Assembly: GCF_042219855.1 (NCBI RefSeq)
Contig: NZ_JBHJHP010000002.1
Location: forward strand, 372,001 to 436,000
Reading direction: 5' to 3'
Source of the DNA: JBHJHP01 sp042219855
GTDB lineage: Bacteria > Bacteroidota > Bacteroidia > Bacteroidales > UBA5342
Length of the DNA stretch: 64,000 nt
Shown here: positions 31,368-39,125 of the stretch, piece after piece
Position numbering within the stretch: position 1 is the stretch's first letter
Layout of the letters: the number at the start of each line of letters is the position of its first letter
Program-made: the position numbers and the translations under genes
The notes under the pieces: model-generated
The model's input: only the letters and a program-made list of their open reading frames with translations
Database searches by the model: none
Told to the model about the DNA's origin: nothing

Positions 31368-32711
31368 ATGAAAAAAACAGTATTATTCATATTTGCTGTC
31401 CTGATGGTCTTCACCTCCTGCAGAAAAAGCGATTACGAACTTACTGCGGATGAACTTCAGGTGGTTGCAGCAAACGCAGGGGGAGTAGGAACAACCACAT
31501 GGACCAGTGACAAGGAGTATTTGCTTGATGGCTTTGTATTTGTAAATCCGGGTCAGACCCTGATTATTGAAAAAGGAACAGTGATCCGTGCAAAAACAGG
31601 CCAGGGAGTAAACGCCAGTGCTTTGGTTGTTGCCCGTGGTGGTAAGATTTTTGCTCAGGGAACAAAAGATGAACCCATTATATTTACCTGTGATGGTGAC
31701 GACCTGAAGGGCTCAATTGATGTTTATACCCGTGGACTTTGGGGTGGAGTAATTATTTTAGGTAATGCGCCGGTTAACACAACGTCCGGAGAAGCTTATA
31801 TCGAAGGTATCCCTTTGTCAGAGCCCAGAGGTGTCTACGGCGGCGATAATGAAGCTGATAACTCGGGCGTTTTTGAATATGTTTCTATCCGTCACGGAGG
31901 AACCGATATCGGCACAGACAACGAAATCAACGGCCTGACATTGGGTGGTGTCGGTAAAGGCACACGGATCAGTCATATTGAAGTGATCTCCAATAAAGAT
32001 GATGGTATTGAGCTATTCGGGGGCTCCGTCAACCTGAAAAATATTGCTGTTGCCTTTTGTGGTGATGATGCTTTTGACTTCGATCTGGGCTATCATGGCC
32101 GGTGCCAGTTTTTACTTGCGATACAAGGAGAACAGGTTGGTGACTGCCTGGCAGAGCACGACGGCGGCGTAAGCCCGGAAGATGGCATTCCATATACTAT
32201 TCCTGAGATTTACAACGCCACCTTTATCGGTAGCGGACAATCCCTGATTCACAACCTTATAACGTTTCAGGACAATGGTGGCGGAATCTATTCCAATTCC
32301 ATTTTTGTGAACCAGGAACTTGGAATCACAGTAGAGTATGTAGGCGATGCATCGAGTTATGAACGACTGGAAGCAGGAGACCTGGCTTTCAACAATAATA
32401 TTTTTTACGATGTTGCTGAGAATACCTTTGAATCGCTGGGAAAAGTTATGGATCAGTCATTTCATGAAATACAGGATAAGAGCGATGTGCTGATCCTGGA
32501 TATCATCTCCAATGAAAATGAGATTGAAAATTATGGCATCGGATACAGTGGCGCTTCGTTTAAGGTAACCTCTGATTCCCTGCCGGTAAAAAACCTCAGT
32601 TCATATTCCTCCGACTGGTACGACTGGGTGGATTACAAGGGCGCTTTCGGACCTGAAGATAACTGGATAGAAGGATGGACTCTGCTGTCCCAGGAAGGAC
32701 TGGCAGAGTAG
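31368..32711 (+). CDS. Beta-helix lipoprotein in the phosphate operon, unknown role
   Basis: A 447-residue lipoprotein: the signal FAVLMVFTSC gives a lipid-modified Cys at about residue 18. The body is built of turns of a right-handed beta-helix with repeating G, N and D (GVNASALVVARGGKIFAQGT, GVFEYVSIRHGGTDIGTDNE, GGSVNLKNIAVAFCGDDAFD, FNNNIFYDVAENTF), like secreted proteins with a pectate-lyase fold. No catalytic site of a known lyase was seen. It starts 11 bases after the porin gene and shares the Pho-box promoter, so a role at the surface in phosphate acquisition or binding is inferred. A UUCG-loop terminator follows. Confidence 0.75.
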   Translation: MKKTVLFIFAVLMVFTSCRKSDYELTADELQVVAANAGGVGTTTWTSDKEYLLDGFVFVNPGQTLIIEKGTVIRAKTGQGVNASALVVARGGKIFAQGTKDEPIIFTCDGDDLKGSIDVYTRGLWGGVIILGNAPVNTTSGEAYIEGIPLSEPRGVYGGDNEADNSGVFEYVSIRHGGTDIGTDNEINGLTLGGVGKGTRISHIEVISNKDDGIELFGGSVNLKNIAVAFCGDDAFDFDLGYHGRCQFLLAIQGEQVGDCLAEHDGGVSPEDGIPYTIPEIYNATFIGSGQSLIHNLITFQDNGGGIYSNSIFVNQELGITVEYVGDASSYERLEAGDLAFNNNIFYDVAENTFESLGKVMDQSFHEIQDKSDVLILDIISNENEIENYGIGYSGASFKVTSDSLPVKNLSSYSSDWYDWVDYKGAFGPEDNWIEGWTLLSQEGLAE

Positions 32712-32731
32712 TTTGATTATACATTTTGTTG

Positions 32732-32758
32732 AAAGGAGGTCTTCGGATCTCCTTTTTT
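32732..32758 (+). terminator. Rho-independent terminator with UUCG tetraloop
   Basis: AAAGGAGGTC (32732-32741), loop TTCG, GATCTCCTTT (32746-32755) with one G-T pair, followed by T residues. It ends the phosphate operon. Confidence 0.85.
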
Positions 32759-32799
32759 GTTGCAAAAAAATGTAATAAATTGCGTCAAAATCAGAAACC

Positions 32800-33204
32800 A
32801 TGAAATCACAGTCAAAACCGGATTACGCGGTAGCTTTTTTCCATGAAGACAACAACTGTGCACAGGCCGTATTGGCACCTTACGGAATTCAACTCGGTCT
32901 GAATATTCAACAATGTAAGCAAATTGCATCAGGGTTCGGAGGTGGAATAGCCATGTCGGGATCAACCTGTGGCGCCGTAACAGGTGCCATTATGGCATTG
33001 GGACTTGCAGGAACAGGGGAAGGAAAATCAAAAGAACTGACCTACGAACAATCGAAAGAGCTGATACAGATATTCGGGAAAAAGTTTGGGTCAACCCAGT
33101 GCAAAGTTTTAACTGAACCCAAACAAAATGGTGATACTAAACATTTTTGTGATAAATTTGTGCACGAAGCTGCTTCAATAGTTGAAGATATATTAAAAAG
33201 GTAA
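32800..33204 (+). CDS. C_GCAxxG_C_C family redox-type protein
   Basis: A 134-residue protein with the spaced cysteines that define the family: NNCAQAVLAPYG, the cysteine in IQQCKQIASGFGGGIAMSG, STCGAVTGAIMALGL (here STCGAVTGA for GCAxxG), and C-terminal QCKVL and HFCDKF. The conserved cysteines suggest metal or disulfide chemistry, but the role is not established. It commonly occurs as a stand-alone small gene in anaerobes. It ends 6 bases before the metallo-hydrolase gene, so it may be cotranscribed with it. Confidence 0.85.
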   Translation: MKSQSKPDYAVAFFHEDNNCAQAVLAPYGIQLGLNIQQCKQIASGFGGGIAMSGSTCGAVTGAIMALGLAGTGEGKSKELTYEQSKELIQIFGKKFGSTQCKVLTEPKQNGDTKHFCDKFVHEAASIVEDILKR

Positions 33205-33210
33205 TGCGGA

Positions 33211-33969
33211 ATGGTTGAAATTTGTGCGATTGCTTCCGGAAGCAACGGGAACTGTTACTATGTGGGTAACGGAACTGATGCTGTACTGGTGGATGTGGGG
33301 ATAAGCCGTAAACAGGTTTTGCTGAGAATGGAAGCAATGGGGCTGGATAAACATAAAGTCAGGGCCATTTTTATTTCGCACGAACACGCCGATCATATGC
33401 GTGGTGTTAAAGTTCTTTCAAAGGTTCTTGATATTCCTGTTTATCTGACAAAAAAAACATATGAGTCTTCCTGGAACCCAAACCGTCCAGGGAAGTATGC
33501 TTTTTTTGAACCGGATCAGCCGGTATCTATTGGATCCGTTACGGTTCATCCATTTCTTAAAAATCACGATGCCATTGAACCCTGCAGTTTCAGGATTGAG
33601 ATTAACGGCAAACAGGTTGGTGTATTTACCGATATTGGCGAACCCTGCGACAATATGATTTCGCATTTTAAACAATGTGATGCTATGTTCCTGGAAACCA
33701 ATTACGATGAAGAGATGTTATGGAACGGACCATACCCCTACTACCTGAAACAAAGAGTGGCATCATCAAACGGACATTTGAGTAACTTTCAGGCATTGAC
33801 ACTATTACAGGAACATGCCGGATCAAATCTGAATCATGTCTTACTGTCTCATCTGTCTCAGGAAAACAATACACCGGAGTTGGCTGTTAAAACATTTGAA
33901 AAGGTTAACGCCAGATACAATATACAACTGACATCGAGAGTAGAAGCTTCTAAAGTATTTACACTTTAG
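33211..33969 (+). CDS. MBL-fold metallo-hydrolase (WalJ/YycJ type)
   Basis: A 252-residue cytoplasmic metallo-beta-lactamase-fold protein. It begins MVEICAIASGSNGNCYYVGN, has the zinc motif ISHEHADHMRGVKVLSK, GVFTDIGEPCDNM, FLETNYDEEMLWNG and VLLSHLSQENNTPELAV. These features match the YycJ/WalJ branch, single-stranded DNA exonuclease-like proteins linked to cell-wall control in Firmicutes. In Bacteroidota the role is not defined. Length and all metal ligands are normal. Confidence 0.88.
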   Translation: MVEICAIASGSNGNCYYVGNGTDAVLVDVGISRKQVLLRMEAMGLDKHKVRAIFISHEHADHMRGVKVLSKVLDIPVYLTKKTYESSWNPNRPGKYAFFEPDQPVSIGSVTVHPFLKNHDAIEPCSFRIEINGKQVGVFTDIGEPCDNMISHFKQCDAMFLETNYDEEMLWNGPYPYYLKQRVASSNGHLSNFQALTLLQEHAGSNLNHVLLSHLSQENNTPELAVKTFEKVNARYNIQLTSRVEASKVFTL

Positions 33970-33995
33970 CTGTTTTGTGTTGAAATGACTTGCAC

Positions 33996-34655
33996 ATGAA
34001 GAAAGTACTTATTTTACAACATGTTGAATTTGAAGGTCCCGGCAGATTTACCGAGATTTTTAAATCCCTGAATTATCAGGTTTCATATTGTGATGTATGG
34101 AAAGAACGTTTACCGGAATCTGCAGATTTTGATACAGTCCTGGTTATGGGTGGCTCGATGAGCGTAAATGATACCGAAGATTATCCGTGGCTGATAAATG
34201 AAACGGCCTATATCCGTCAGTTGATAGATAACGGCAAAAAAGTTATTGGCATTTGCCTTGGCGCTCAGCTTATTGCCAGTGCATTGGGCGAGCCTGTTTT
34301 CCTGGCAGAAGAAAAAGAGATTGGCTGGTATCCGGTACGTTTGAAAAATAATGACCTGCATTTTGTATTTCACTGGCATGGCGAAACCTACGACCTTCCT
34401 GCAGGTGCCGAATTGCTTGCTTCTTCGGCAGCATGTGAAAATCAGATATTCACATACAACAAAAATGTTATCGCTTTTCAGTGTCACCTTGAAATGGATG
34501 AAACAGCCCTAAAGTCTATTGTAGATAAGTGCAGGGACGAACTGACCGGTGAACGCTTTATGATGACAGAAGAACAGATCATGGACGGCTTTACAGTTTA
34601 TGGTTCCGGTTCATTCGAACTCCTGAAATCCCTGATCCTCCCATTTCTTAAATAA
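33996..34655 (+). CDS. Class I glutamine amidotransferase-like protein
   Basis: A 219-residue stand-alone GATase-1 domain: ILQHVEFEGPGRFTEIF at the start, VLVMGGSMSVNDTEDYPWL, the nucleophilic cysteine in VIGICLGAQLIASALG, and the catalytic His/Glu in IAFQCHLEMDE. It resembles GMP-synthase-like amidotransferases with no synthetase domain. The substrate is unknown. ATG at 33996 is preferred over TTG at 33990. It has no operon partner. Confidence 0.85.
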   Translation: MKKVLILQHVEFEGPGRFTEIFKSLNYQVSYCDVWKERLPESADFDTVLVMGGSMSVNDTEDYPWLINETAYIRQLIDNGKKVIGICLGAQLIASALGEPVFLAEEKEIGWYPVRLKNNDLHFVFHWHGETYDLPAGAELLASSAACENQIFTYNKNVIAFQCHLEMDETALKSIVDKCRDELTGERFMMTEEQIMDGFTVYGSGSFELLKSLILPFLK

Positions 34656-34785
34656 GCCCTGTTTTAGCCTGCAATCAGATGGATCAGCAGAATCCTGTTG
34701 TTTGATTGTTCCCCCAACTTTATCCTGAAAAGGAAATGGGATCATTGTTTTTTACGCCCTCTCCGTAAGGATGATAAGAAATAAA

Positions 34786-34812
34786 AAGAGGTTATCATGA
34801 CGACAACCTCTT
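34786..34812 (-). terminator. Terminator on the minus strand
   Basis: AAGAGGTT (34786-34793) and AACCTCTT (34805-34812) form an 8-bp stem; on the minus strand it is followed by TTTTTATTT. It lies just below the TonB-receptor-like remnant and may be left from that gene. Bases 34656-34785 contain nothing else recognised. Confidence 0.65.
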
Positions 34813-34833
34813 CACTGATCTGTTATTTTATCT

Positions 34834-35036
34834 CTATTTTTTCACAAAACGCAACACGTCTGATGCAGGGTTAGGAGTTAGTAACCGTGCCTGTTGTTGT
34901 TCCCTTAATTACAACAGTGGCACCAATCAGCATTTGCTTTGTATTTTTATCCACAACAACACCACTGACCATGTACCGGCCAAATGCAATGACTGAAAAA
35001 AATAAAAAATAAGAGTGAAGTAAAAACTTTTCTCAT
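34834..35036 (-). pseudogene. Frameshifted remnant of a secreted carboxypeptidase-regulatory-domain protein (TonB-receptor-like N-terminus)
   Basis: On the minus strand ATG at 35036 starts a signal-like MRKVFTSLLFFIFF. After a one-base shift the frame reads VIAFG, then SGVVVDKNTKQMLIGATVVI and KGTTTGTVTNS before a stop at 34871. This matches the carboxypeptidase-regulatory-like domain at the start of SusC proteins (compare VPGVNVIIKGTTMGAITN in the SusC of this window). A third frame then gives TPNPASDVLRFVKK ending at TAG 34834, like the start of a T9SS sorting domain. At least two frame disruptions and a large internal loss mark it as decayed. Bases 35037-35218 show no gene. Confidence 0.6.
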
Positions 35037-35218
35037 AAAACACATTATCAAAAACTCTTTAGGCCATCCAAAGCAGATCTGCTCAGTAAAATGATAAGCT
35101 TAAGTTTTGAAGGACTAAGATGAGTTAAAACTTATAAAAGATACTAATATGAATTGTATCAATTGTCCGATGATATTAACAAAGCACGCAGAATAAAAAA
35201 ATCAATGTGCAGACGGGA

Positions 35219-35752
35219 TTATTTATGCCTGATTTTCAGATCATAAACATTCCCGAAAATATTTGTAGTCGTTTCATTTTGTTTTAAAAGTGAAAGCGCA
35301 GTACTGTCTAATGCGTTCACCATATCTTCCGAATCAAAATTCAGGCTTTTCTCTCGCATGAAAATTGTTCCCGTATGCCCGAGAATTTGCTTAAGATTTC
35401 TGAGGTCCGGTTCCACATCCGGATCATTGTGATAAAGATGCATGATAATAATATCGAAAGTCCGGCTATCCTTAACCATGTCAGTCAGACTTTGCCGGGT
35501 CACTTCTATGCGGTTCTTCAGAACATATTTTTTAGCTACGGCTTTTGAAACTTCCTCTGATAAACCACTCACTGTAATCTTACCTGATAAGCATTTTTTA
35601 TGCAGATATCTGACCAGCTTCTCAGCCTCATAACCCAGGACCAGTATCTTTTCATAACCGCAAACTGAAATGTCAGAAATATAATTCCTGTAATAGCCAC
35701 CATTGGAGAGCAGAAGGCTTTTTTTACCGGATGCAGGATCTTTTTTACTCAT
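35219..35752 (-). CDS. Putative class I methyltransferase-fold protein
   Basis: A 177-residue protein with a Rossmann-like order: NYISDISVCGYEKILVLGYE (strand and glycine loop), SGKITVSGLSEEVSKAVAKK, NRIEVTRQSLTDM, FDIIIMHLYHND and LKQILGHTGTIFMREKS. This is the strand pattern of SAM-dependent methyltransferases, although the glycine motif (VLGYEAE) is not canonical, so SAM binding is uncertain. The start MSKKDPASGK at 35752 is chosen because a terminator hairpin (35779-35810) lies within the longer possible frame. It has no recognisable partner. Confidence 0.6.
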   Translation of the reverse strand: MSKKDPASGKKSLLLSNGGYYRNYISDISVCGYEKILVLGYEAEKLVRYLHKKCLSGKITVSGLSEEVSKAVAKKYVLKNRIEVTRQSLTDMVKDSRTFDIIIMHLYHNDPDVEPDLRNLKQILGHTGTIFMREKSLNFDSEDMVNALDSTALSLLKQNETTTNIFGNVYDLKIRHK

Positions 35753-35778
35753 GATATATCGTTTTAAGTTTGTGCCAT

Positions 35779-35810
35779 AAAAAAGAGAAGCTACAGAACT
35801 GTAACTTCTC
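35779..35810 (-). terminator. Terminator hairpin on the minus strand
   Basis: GAGAAGTTACAG and CTGTAGCTTCTC (minus strand, 35810 to 35785) pair at 11 of 12 positions with a two-base loop, followed by TTTTTT. It separates the metallopeptidase unit from the methyltransferase-like gene. Confidence 0.7.
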
Positions 35811-35940
35811 ACTTTGGGAAGGTATTATGTTGATATTGAGGAAAGACATAACCTTTTGATCACAAAACTACTGTCTGCGTGTTACGCCTGTATTGCATCC
35901 CAATTAAAGCTGAGTGAAACTGATGTGAAAATAAGGACAA

Positions 35941-35968
35941 AAAAAAGCATTCCTGTAAAGGAATGCTT
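35941..35968 (-). terminator. Terminator of the zinc metallopeptidase gene
   Basis: AAGCATTCC / GGAATGCTT, a perfect 9-bp stem with loop TTTACA on the minus strand, runs into a T tract. It lies 20 bases after the stop at 35989. Confidence 0.8.
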
Positions 35969-35988
35969 CGATAAGCTGTATACGTTTT

Positions 35989-36660
35989 TTAACGGCTTCT
36001 GGCTATCATAATGTAATAAAGCAAAGTTACCAGTGAACCTAACGCCGCAACCACATATGTTCTTCCTGCCCATTTCAGAGCATCCTTAGCCATAACATTA
36101 TTTTGCGAGCTTGTAATTCCCGATTGGCCGAGCCATGCAATTGCCCTCCTACTGGCATCCATTTCAACCGGCAGAGTGATAAATGAAAACAATGTGGTCA
36201 GAGCAAACAGAATAATACCGACGATAAAAATCTGCGGGAAGGTATTAATCAGTATGATACCTGCCAGAATAACCCATTGAACCCAGTTTGAAGCCAGGCT
36301 GACAAAGGGAACAAGAGCTGAACGCATATTCAGCCATGCATATGACCTTGCATGCTGAACCGCGTGACCACATTCATGGGCAGCAACCGCAGCAGATGCT
36401 ACACTACTTCCGTAATATACATCGTGACTTAAATTCACTGTTTTGTTGGCTGGATTATAATGATCTGACAGTTGTCCGTTAACCGAAGTGATCCTGACAT
36501 CATAGATACCATGATCGTGTAACATTTTTTCTGCAATATCCCTGCCTGTCATCCCGTTTATTCCAACTTTGGAATATTTTTTAAATTTCTGCTTAAGCGT
36601 ACTCTGAACGATTAAGCCGGGAATCATAATAATAATGATCAATAAAATATACGACATCAT
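35989..36660 (-). CDS. YugP-type zinc metallopeptidase, membrane bound
   Basis: A 223-residue membrane protein of the YugP/DUF2268-like neutral zinc peptidase family. An N-terminal helix (YILLIIIIMIPGLIVQS) is followed by KYSKVGINGMTGRDIAEKML, the YYGSSVASAAVAAHECGHAV motif with HECGH, and two central helices (VQWVILAGIILINTFP, IFIVGIILFALTTLFSF). It ends with the conserved LPVEMDASRRAIAWL, AKDALKWAGRTYVVAAL. It probably cleaves membrane or envelope proteins; the substrate is unknown. Single gene with its own terminator. Confidence 0.88.
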   Translation of the reverse strand: MMSYILLIIIIMIPGLIVQSTLKQKFKKYSKVGINGMTGRDIAEKMLHDHGIYDVRITSVNGQLSDHYNPANKTVNLSHDVYYGSSVASAAVAAHECGHAVQHARSYAWLNMRSALVPFVSLASNWVQWVILAGIILINTFPQIFIVGIILFALTTLFSFITLPVEMDASRRAIAWLGQSGITSSQNNVMAKDALKWAGRTYVVAALGSLVTLLYYIMIARSR

Positions 36661-36857
36661 AACGTTTAAATTTTATATCAGAGCTTCTTCAAAACAGGTG
36701 CCAATTCATGCACTTTGCCTTTTTGGCATAACTTATTTAATATTTTTTCATGATTATCATAATTTTACTCAACGCCGGTCATAGACGGATTTACAGGAAG
36801 CAATGCGATCAACACTAAAATACTGAATAAAAATTATGTCATTTTAGTATTAAATTT

Positions 36858-36865
36858 TACTTTTG
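36858..36865 (+). promoter_or_regulatory. -7 element TACTTTTG ahead of the glycogen-binding-domain gene
   Basis: TACTTTTG fits TAnnTTTG and lies 79 bases before the start at 36944, leaving an untranslated leader. The -33 region is not a clear match. Confidence 0.45.
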
Positions 36866-36943
36866 CAGCACCACAACCTAATTAATTGAATCCGTTCTGT
36901 TTTCAAAAAGAAATCTCATCTATTAATTCTAAAGATATTTGTC

Positions 36944-37255
36944 ATGAGTTTTAAAAAAACATTTTTAAAATCAAAACCGGTATGCAAAGTGGCATTCCGA
37001 TTATCTAAATCCGAAGTAGAACATGCCGGAGACGTTAAAATCCTGGGATCGTTCAATAATTGGGATACAAGTGCTGAACCGATGAAACAGCTTAAAAACG
37101 GAGATTATACAGCTACATTGGAGCTTCCTGTAGATCAGGATATTGAATTCCGTTATCTCGTCGATAACGCCTCATGGTTTAATGATCCTGAAGCAGATGG
37201 ACTTATTGCCAATACATTTGGTGAGTCTAACAGCTTAATCAGTACAAAGGCATAA
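36944..37255 (+). CDS. Small CBM48 / isoamylase early-set domain protein
   Basis: A 103-residue protein consisting of one early-set beta-sandwich domain: CKVAFRLSKSEVEHAGDVKI, the signature LGSFNNWDTSAEPMKQLKNG with the glycogen-binding Trp and Asn, and DIEFRYLVDNASWFNDPEAD. The family occurs in AMPK beta subunits and glycogen-branching enzymes. Stand-alone small versions are common in Bacteroidota and probably bind glycogen or a protein partner. No signal peptide is present, so it is cytoplasmic. No linked glycogen genes. Confidence 0.88.
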   Translation: MSFKKTFLKSKPVCKVAFRLSKSEVEHAGDVKILGSFNNWDTSAEPMKQLKNGDYTATLELPVDQDIEFRYLVDNASWFNDPEADGLIANTFGESNSLISTKA

Positions 37256-37340
37256 ACAACAACTGAAGATTTTCGTATAAGTCGGTTTCACTGTCATAAA
37301 TTATGTGAAGCATTTTCTATCTTAGCGAAAATTTTCAGCC

Positions 37341-38261
37341 ATGTTTCAGTCCCACTTCGGTGAAATTGCCTCAGTGCTGACTGCCATATTCTGGACAGTT
37401 ACAGCTATGGCATTTGAGGCAGCAGGTAAACGGGTCGGAGCACTCTCTCTGAACCTGATCAGGCTTTTTATGGGCTTTATTTACCTGAGTATTTTCAGTT
37501 ATATCAGTCGTGGGTTTCTGCTACCGGTAGATGCAACATCGTATCAGTGGCTGTGGCTTCTATTGTCCGGAATCATTGGATTTGTCCTGGGTGATTTATT
37601 TCTATTTCAGGCCTTTATCATGATCGGTGCCCGGATATCCATGCTGATCATGTCGCTTGTGCCACTGATTACTGCAGTCATCGCCTGGATTACGCTGGGC
37701 GAAGTATTAACGGTGAAAGATTTTCTCGCCATGGGTCTCACCATTTCCGGGATTATCATTGTCATGCTTGTCCGTAAACGGGCAAACCGGAAACAAACAG
37801 ATGCGGCATTAAAAAAGGAACAGTTCTCAAAAACCATGCTGGGACTGTTGTTTGCTTTCGGAGGTGCTCTTGGTCAGGCGTTCGGCCTTGTACTCAGCAA
37901 AAAAGGCATGGGCGATTACAATGCCTTTGCGGCCACGCAGATCAGAATCATTGCCGGAATGGCAGGCTTTGTTGTGGTCATCACCGTGATGCGACGCTGG
38001 AAAAATGTCAAAGCCGGCCTGATGAACTTACCTGCCGTAAAACGGATGGCACTGGGCTCATTTACCGGTCCGTTTCTGGGCGTAGGTTTTTCTTTACTTG
38101 CAGTTCAGAAAACCAATGCAGGAATTGCAGCTACCATCATGGCTATTGTACCTGTCCTGATTATTCCTCCGGCCATCCTTATTAATAAAGAAAAGGTCCA
38201 TGTAGCCGAAATTCTGGGGGCGTTGATATCTGTTGGCGGTGTTGCTTTGTTCTTTTTGTAA
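37341..38261 (+). CDS. EamA/DMT-family membrane transporter
   Basis: A 306-residue protein with ten predicted helices in two EamA halves (about 5-142 and 160-306). The end of the first half shows TAVIAWITLGEVLTVKDFLA and the second half mirrors it with IPPAILINKEKVHVAEILGA, the duplicated family motif. The loop between has RKRANRKQTDAALKKEQF. Members export metabolites or amino acids; the substrate here is unknown. It is followed 52 bases later by the monooxygenase-like gene, which may share the transcript. Confidence 0.85.
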   Translation: MFQSHFGEIASVLTAIFWTVTAMAFEAAGKRVGALSLNLIRLFMGFIYLSIFSYISRGFLLPVDATSYQWLWLLLSGIIGFVLGDLFLFQAFIMIGARISMLIMSLVPLITAVIAWITLGEVLTVKDFLAMGLTISGIIIVMLVRKRANRKQTDAALKKEQFSKTMLGLLFAFGGALGQAFGLVLSKKGMGDYNAFAATQIRIIAGMAGFVVVITVMRRWKNVKAGLMNLPAVKRMALGSFTGPFLGVGFSLLAVQKTNAGIAATIMAIVPVLIIPPAILINKEKVHVAEILGALISVGGVALFFL

Positions 38262-38313
38262 AAACTATTTGTCCCCTATTCTGTTGTTTTTGTAATGATC
38301 CTTTAGCGGAACC

Positions 38314-39012
38314 ATGCAAATTACTACACTTACAATATTAAAATTTAAAGGGAAGAATATTTTTTGGATGCTACCCCAAATGCAGTTGTCCAAATCCGGA
38401 TTCAGTCAGATCAAAGGACTTCAGTTTTTCAAACTGCTGGGTAGCGGCAGTAAGGGCGGATTATCCATTATTCCCGATCTTACAACATTTGCCATTTTAT
38501 GCGTTTGGGAAAATGAAGACTACGCGGATAACTTCTTCAACCATGCTGCGCTGTTTGAGCAGTTCAGGTCACATTCTGCATATAACTGGACCGTGTTTAT
38601 GCATGCTTCTAATGCCAGAGGAGAATGGTCGGATAAAACACCATTTACAGATTTCAGTGAAACAAAAGGCGGTTTAATAGGGGTCATCACCAGGGCAACC
38701 ATAAAATGGAACCATGTTCCCCGTTTCTGGATGAATGTTCCGAGGGTAAGACATATGCTAAATAAAAGTCCGGGATTGATCTTCTCCATAGGTATTGGAG
38801 AATACCCGTTATTTATGCAGGTGACGTTCAGTCTGTGGGAAGACCGGTCGCACATGGCACGGTTTGCTTACCGGTCTGATCCCCATTTGAATGTGGTGCA
38901 CAAAACCCGGCAGCACAAATGGTTCAGGGAGGAGTTATTTGCAAACTTTACACCGGTAAAAACTCTGGGAACATGGAAAGGGTATGACCCGCTGGAGAAG
39001 TATTTACATTGA
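38314..39012 (+). CDS. CrtA-like (spheroidene monooxygenase family) protein
   Basis: A 232-residue cytoplasmic protein with the CrtA-like plan: LTILKFKGKNIFWMLPQMQL, GLQFFKLLGSGSKGGLSIIP with FAILCVWENEDYADNFF, then TRATIKWNHVPRFWMNVPRV and GIGEYPLFMQVTFSLWEDRS. It ends SDPHLNVVHKTRQHKWFREE. CrtA in phototrophs is a heme oxygenase acting on carotenoids. The stretch WENEDYADNFF also recalls the dimeric ferredoxin-like fold of antibiotic-biosynthesis monooxygenases. No carotenoid genes are nearby, so the substrate is unknown and the annotation is by family only. Confidence 0.7.
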   Translation: MQITTLTILKFKGKNIFWMLPQMQLSKSGFSQIKGLQFFKLLGSGSKGGLSIIPDLTTFAILCVWENEDYADNFFNHAALFEQFRSHSAYNWTVFMHASNARGEWSDKTPFTDFSETKGGLIGVITRATIKWNHVPRFWMNVPRVRHMLNKSPGLIFSIGIGEYPLFMQVTFSLWEDRSHMARFAYRSDPHLNVVHKTRQHKWFREELFANFTPVKTLGTWKGYDPLEKYLH

Positions 39013-39104
39013 TGATATTTCGGAAAGTTAACCTGCTCTTTAAAGGAAGCTTAACAGAAAAAGGACTTTTATTTTTTAAAAGGGCTAAATTCTGTTGAAT
39101 TGAT

Positions 39105-39112
39105 TACTTTTG
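39105..39112 (+). promoter_or_regulatory. -7 element TACTTTTG of der
   Basis: TACTTTTG matches TAnnTTTG 13 bases before the der start codon. A TTG around 39094 is too close for a -33 element; upstream contacts are unclear. Confidence 0.4.
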
Positions 39113-39125
39113 CAAAAAATTTAAC

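Noticed and set aside
35753..35812. Longer N-terminus for the methyltransferase-like protein
   Set aside because: This stretch contains a terminator hairpin with T run on the coding strand.
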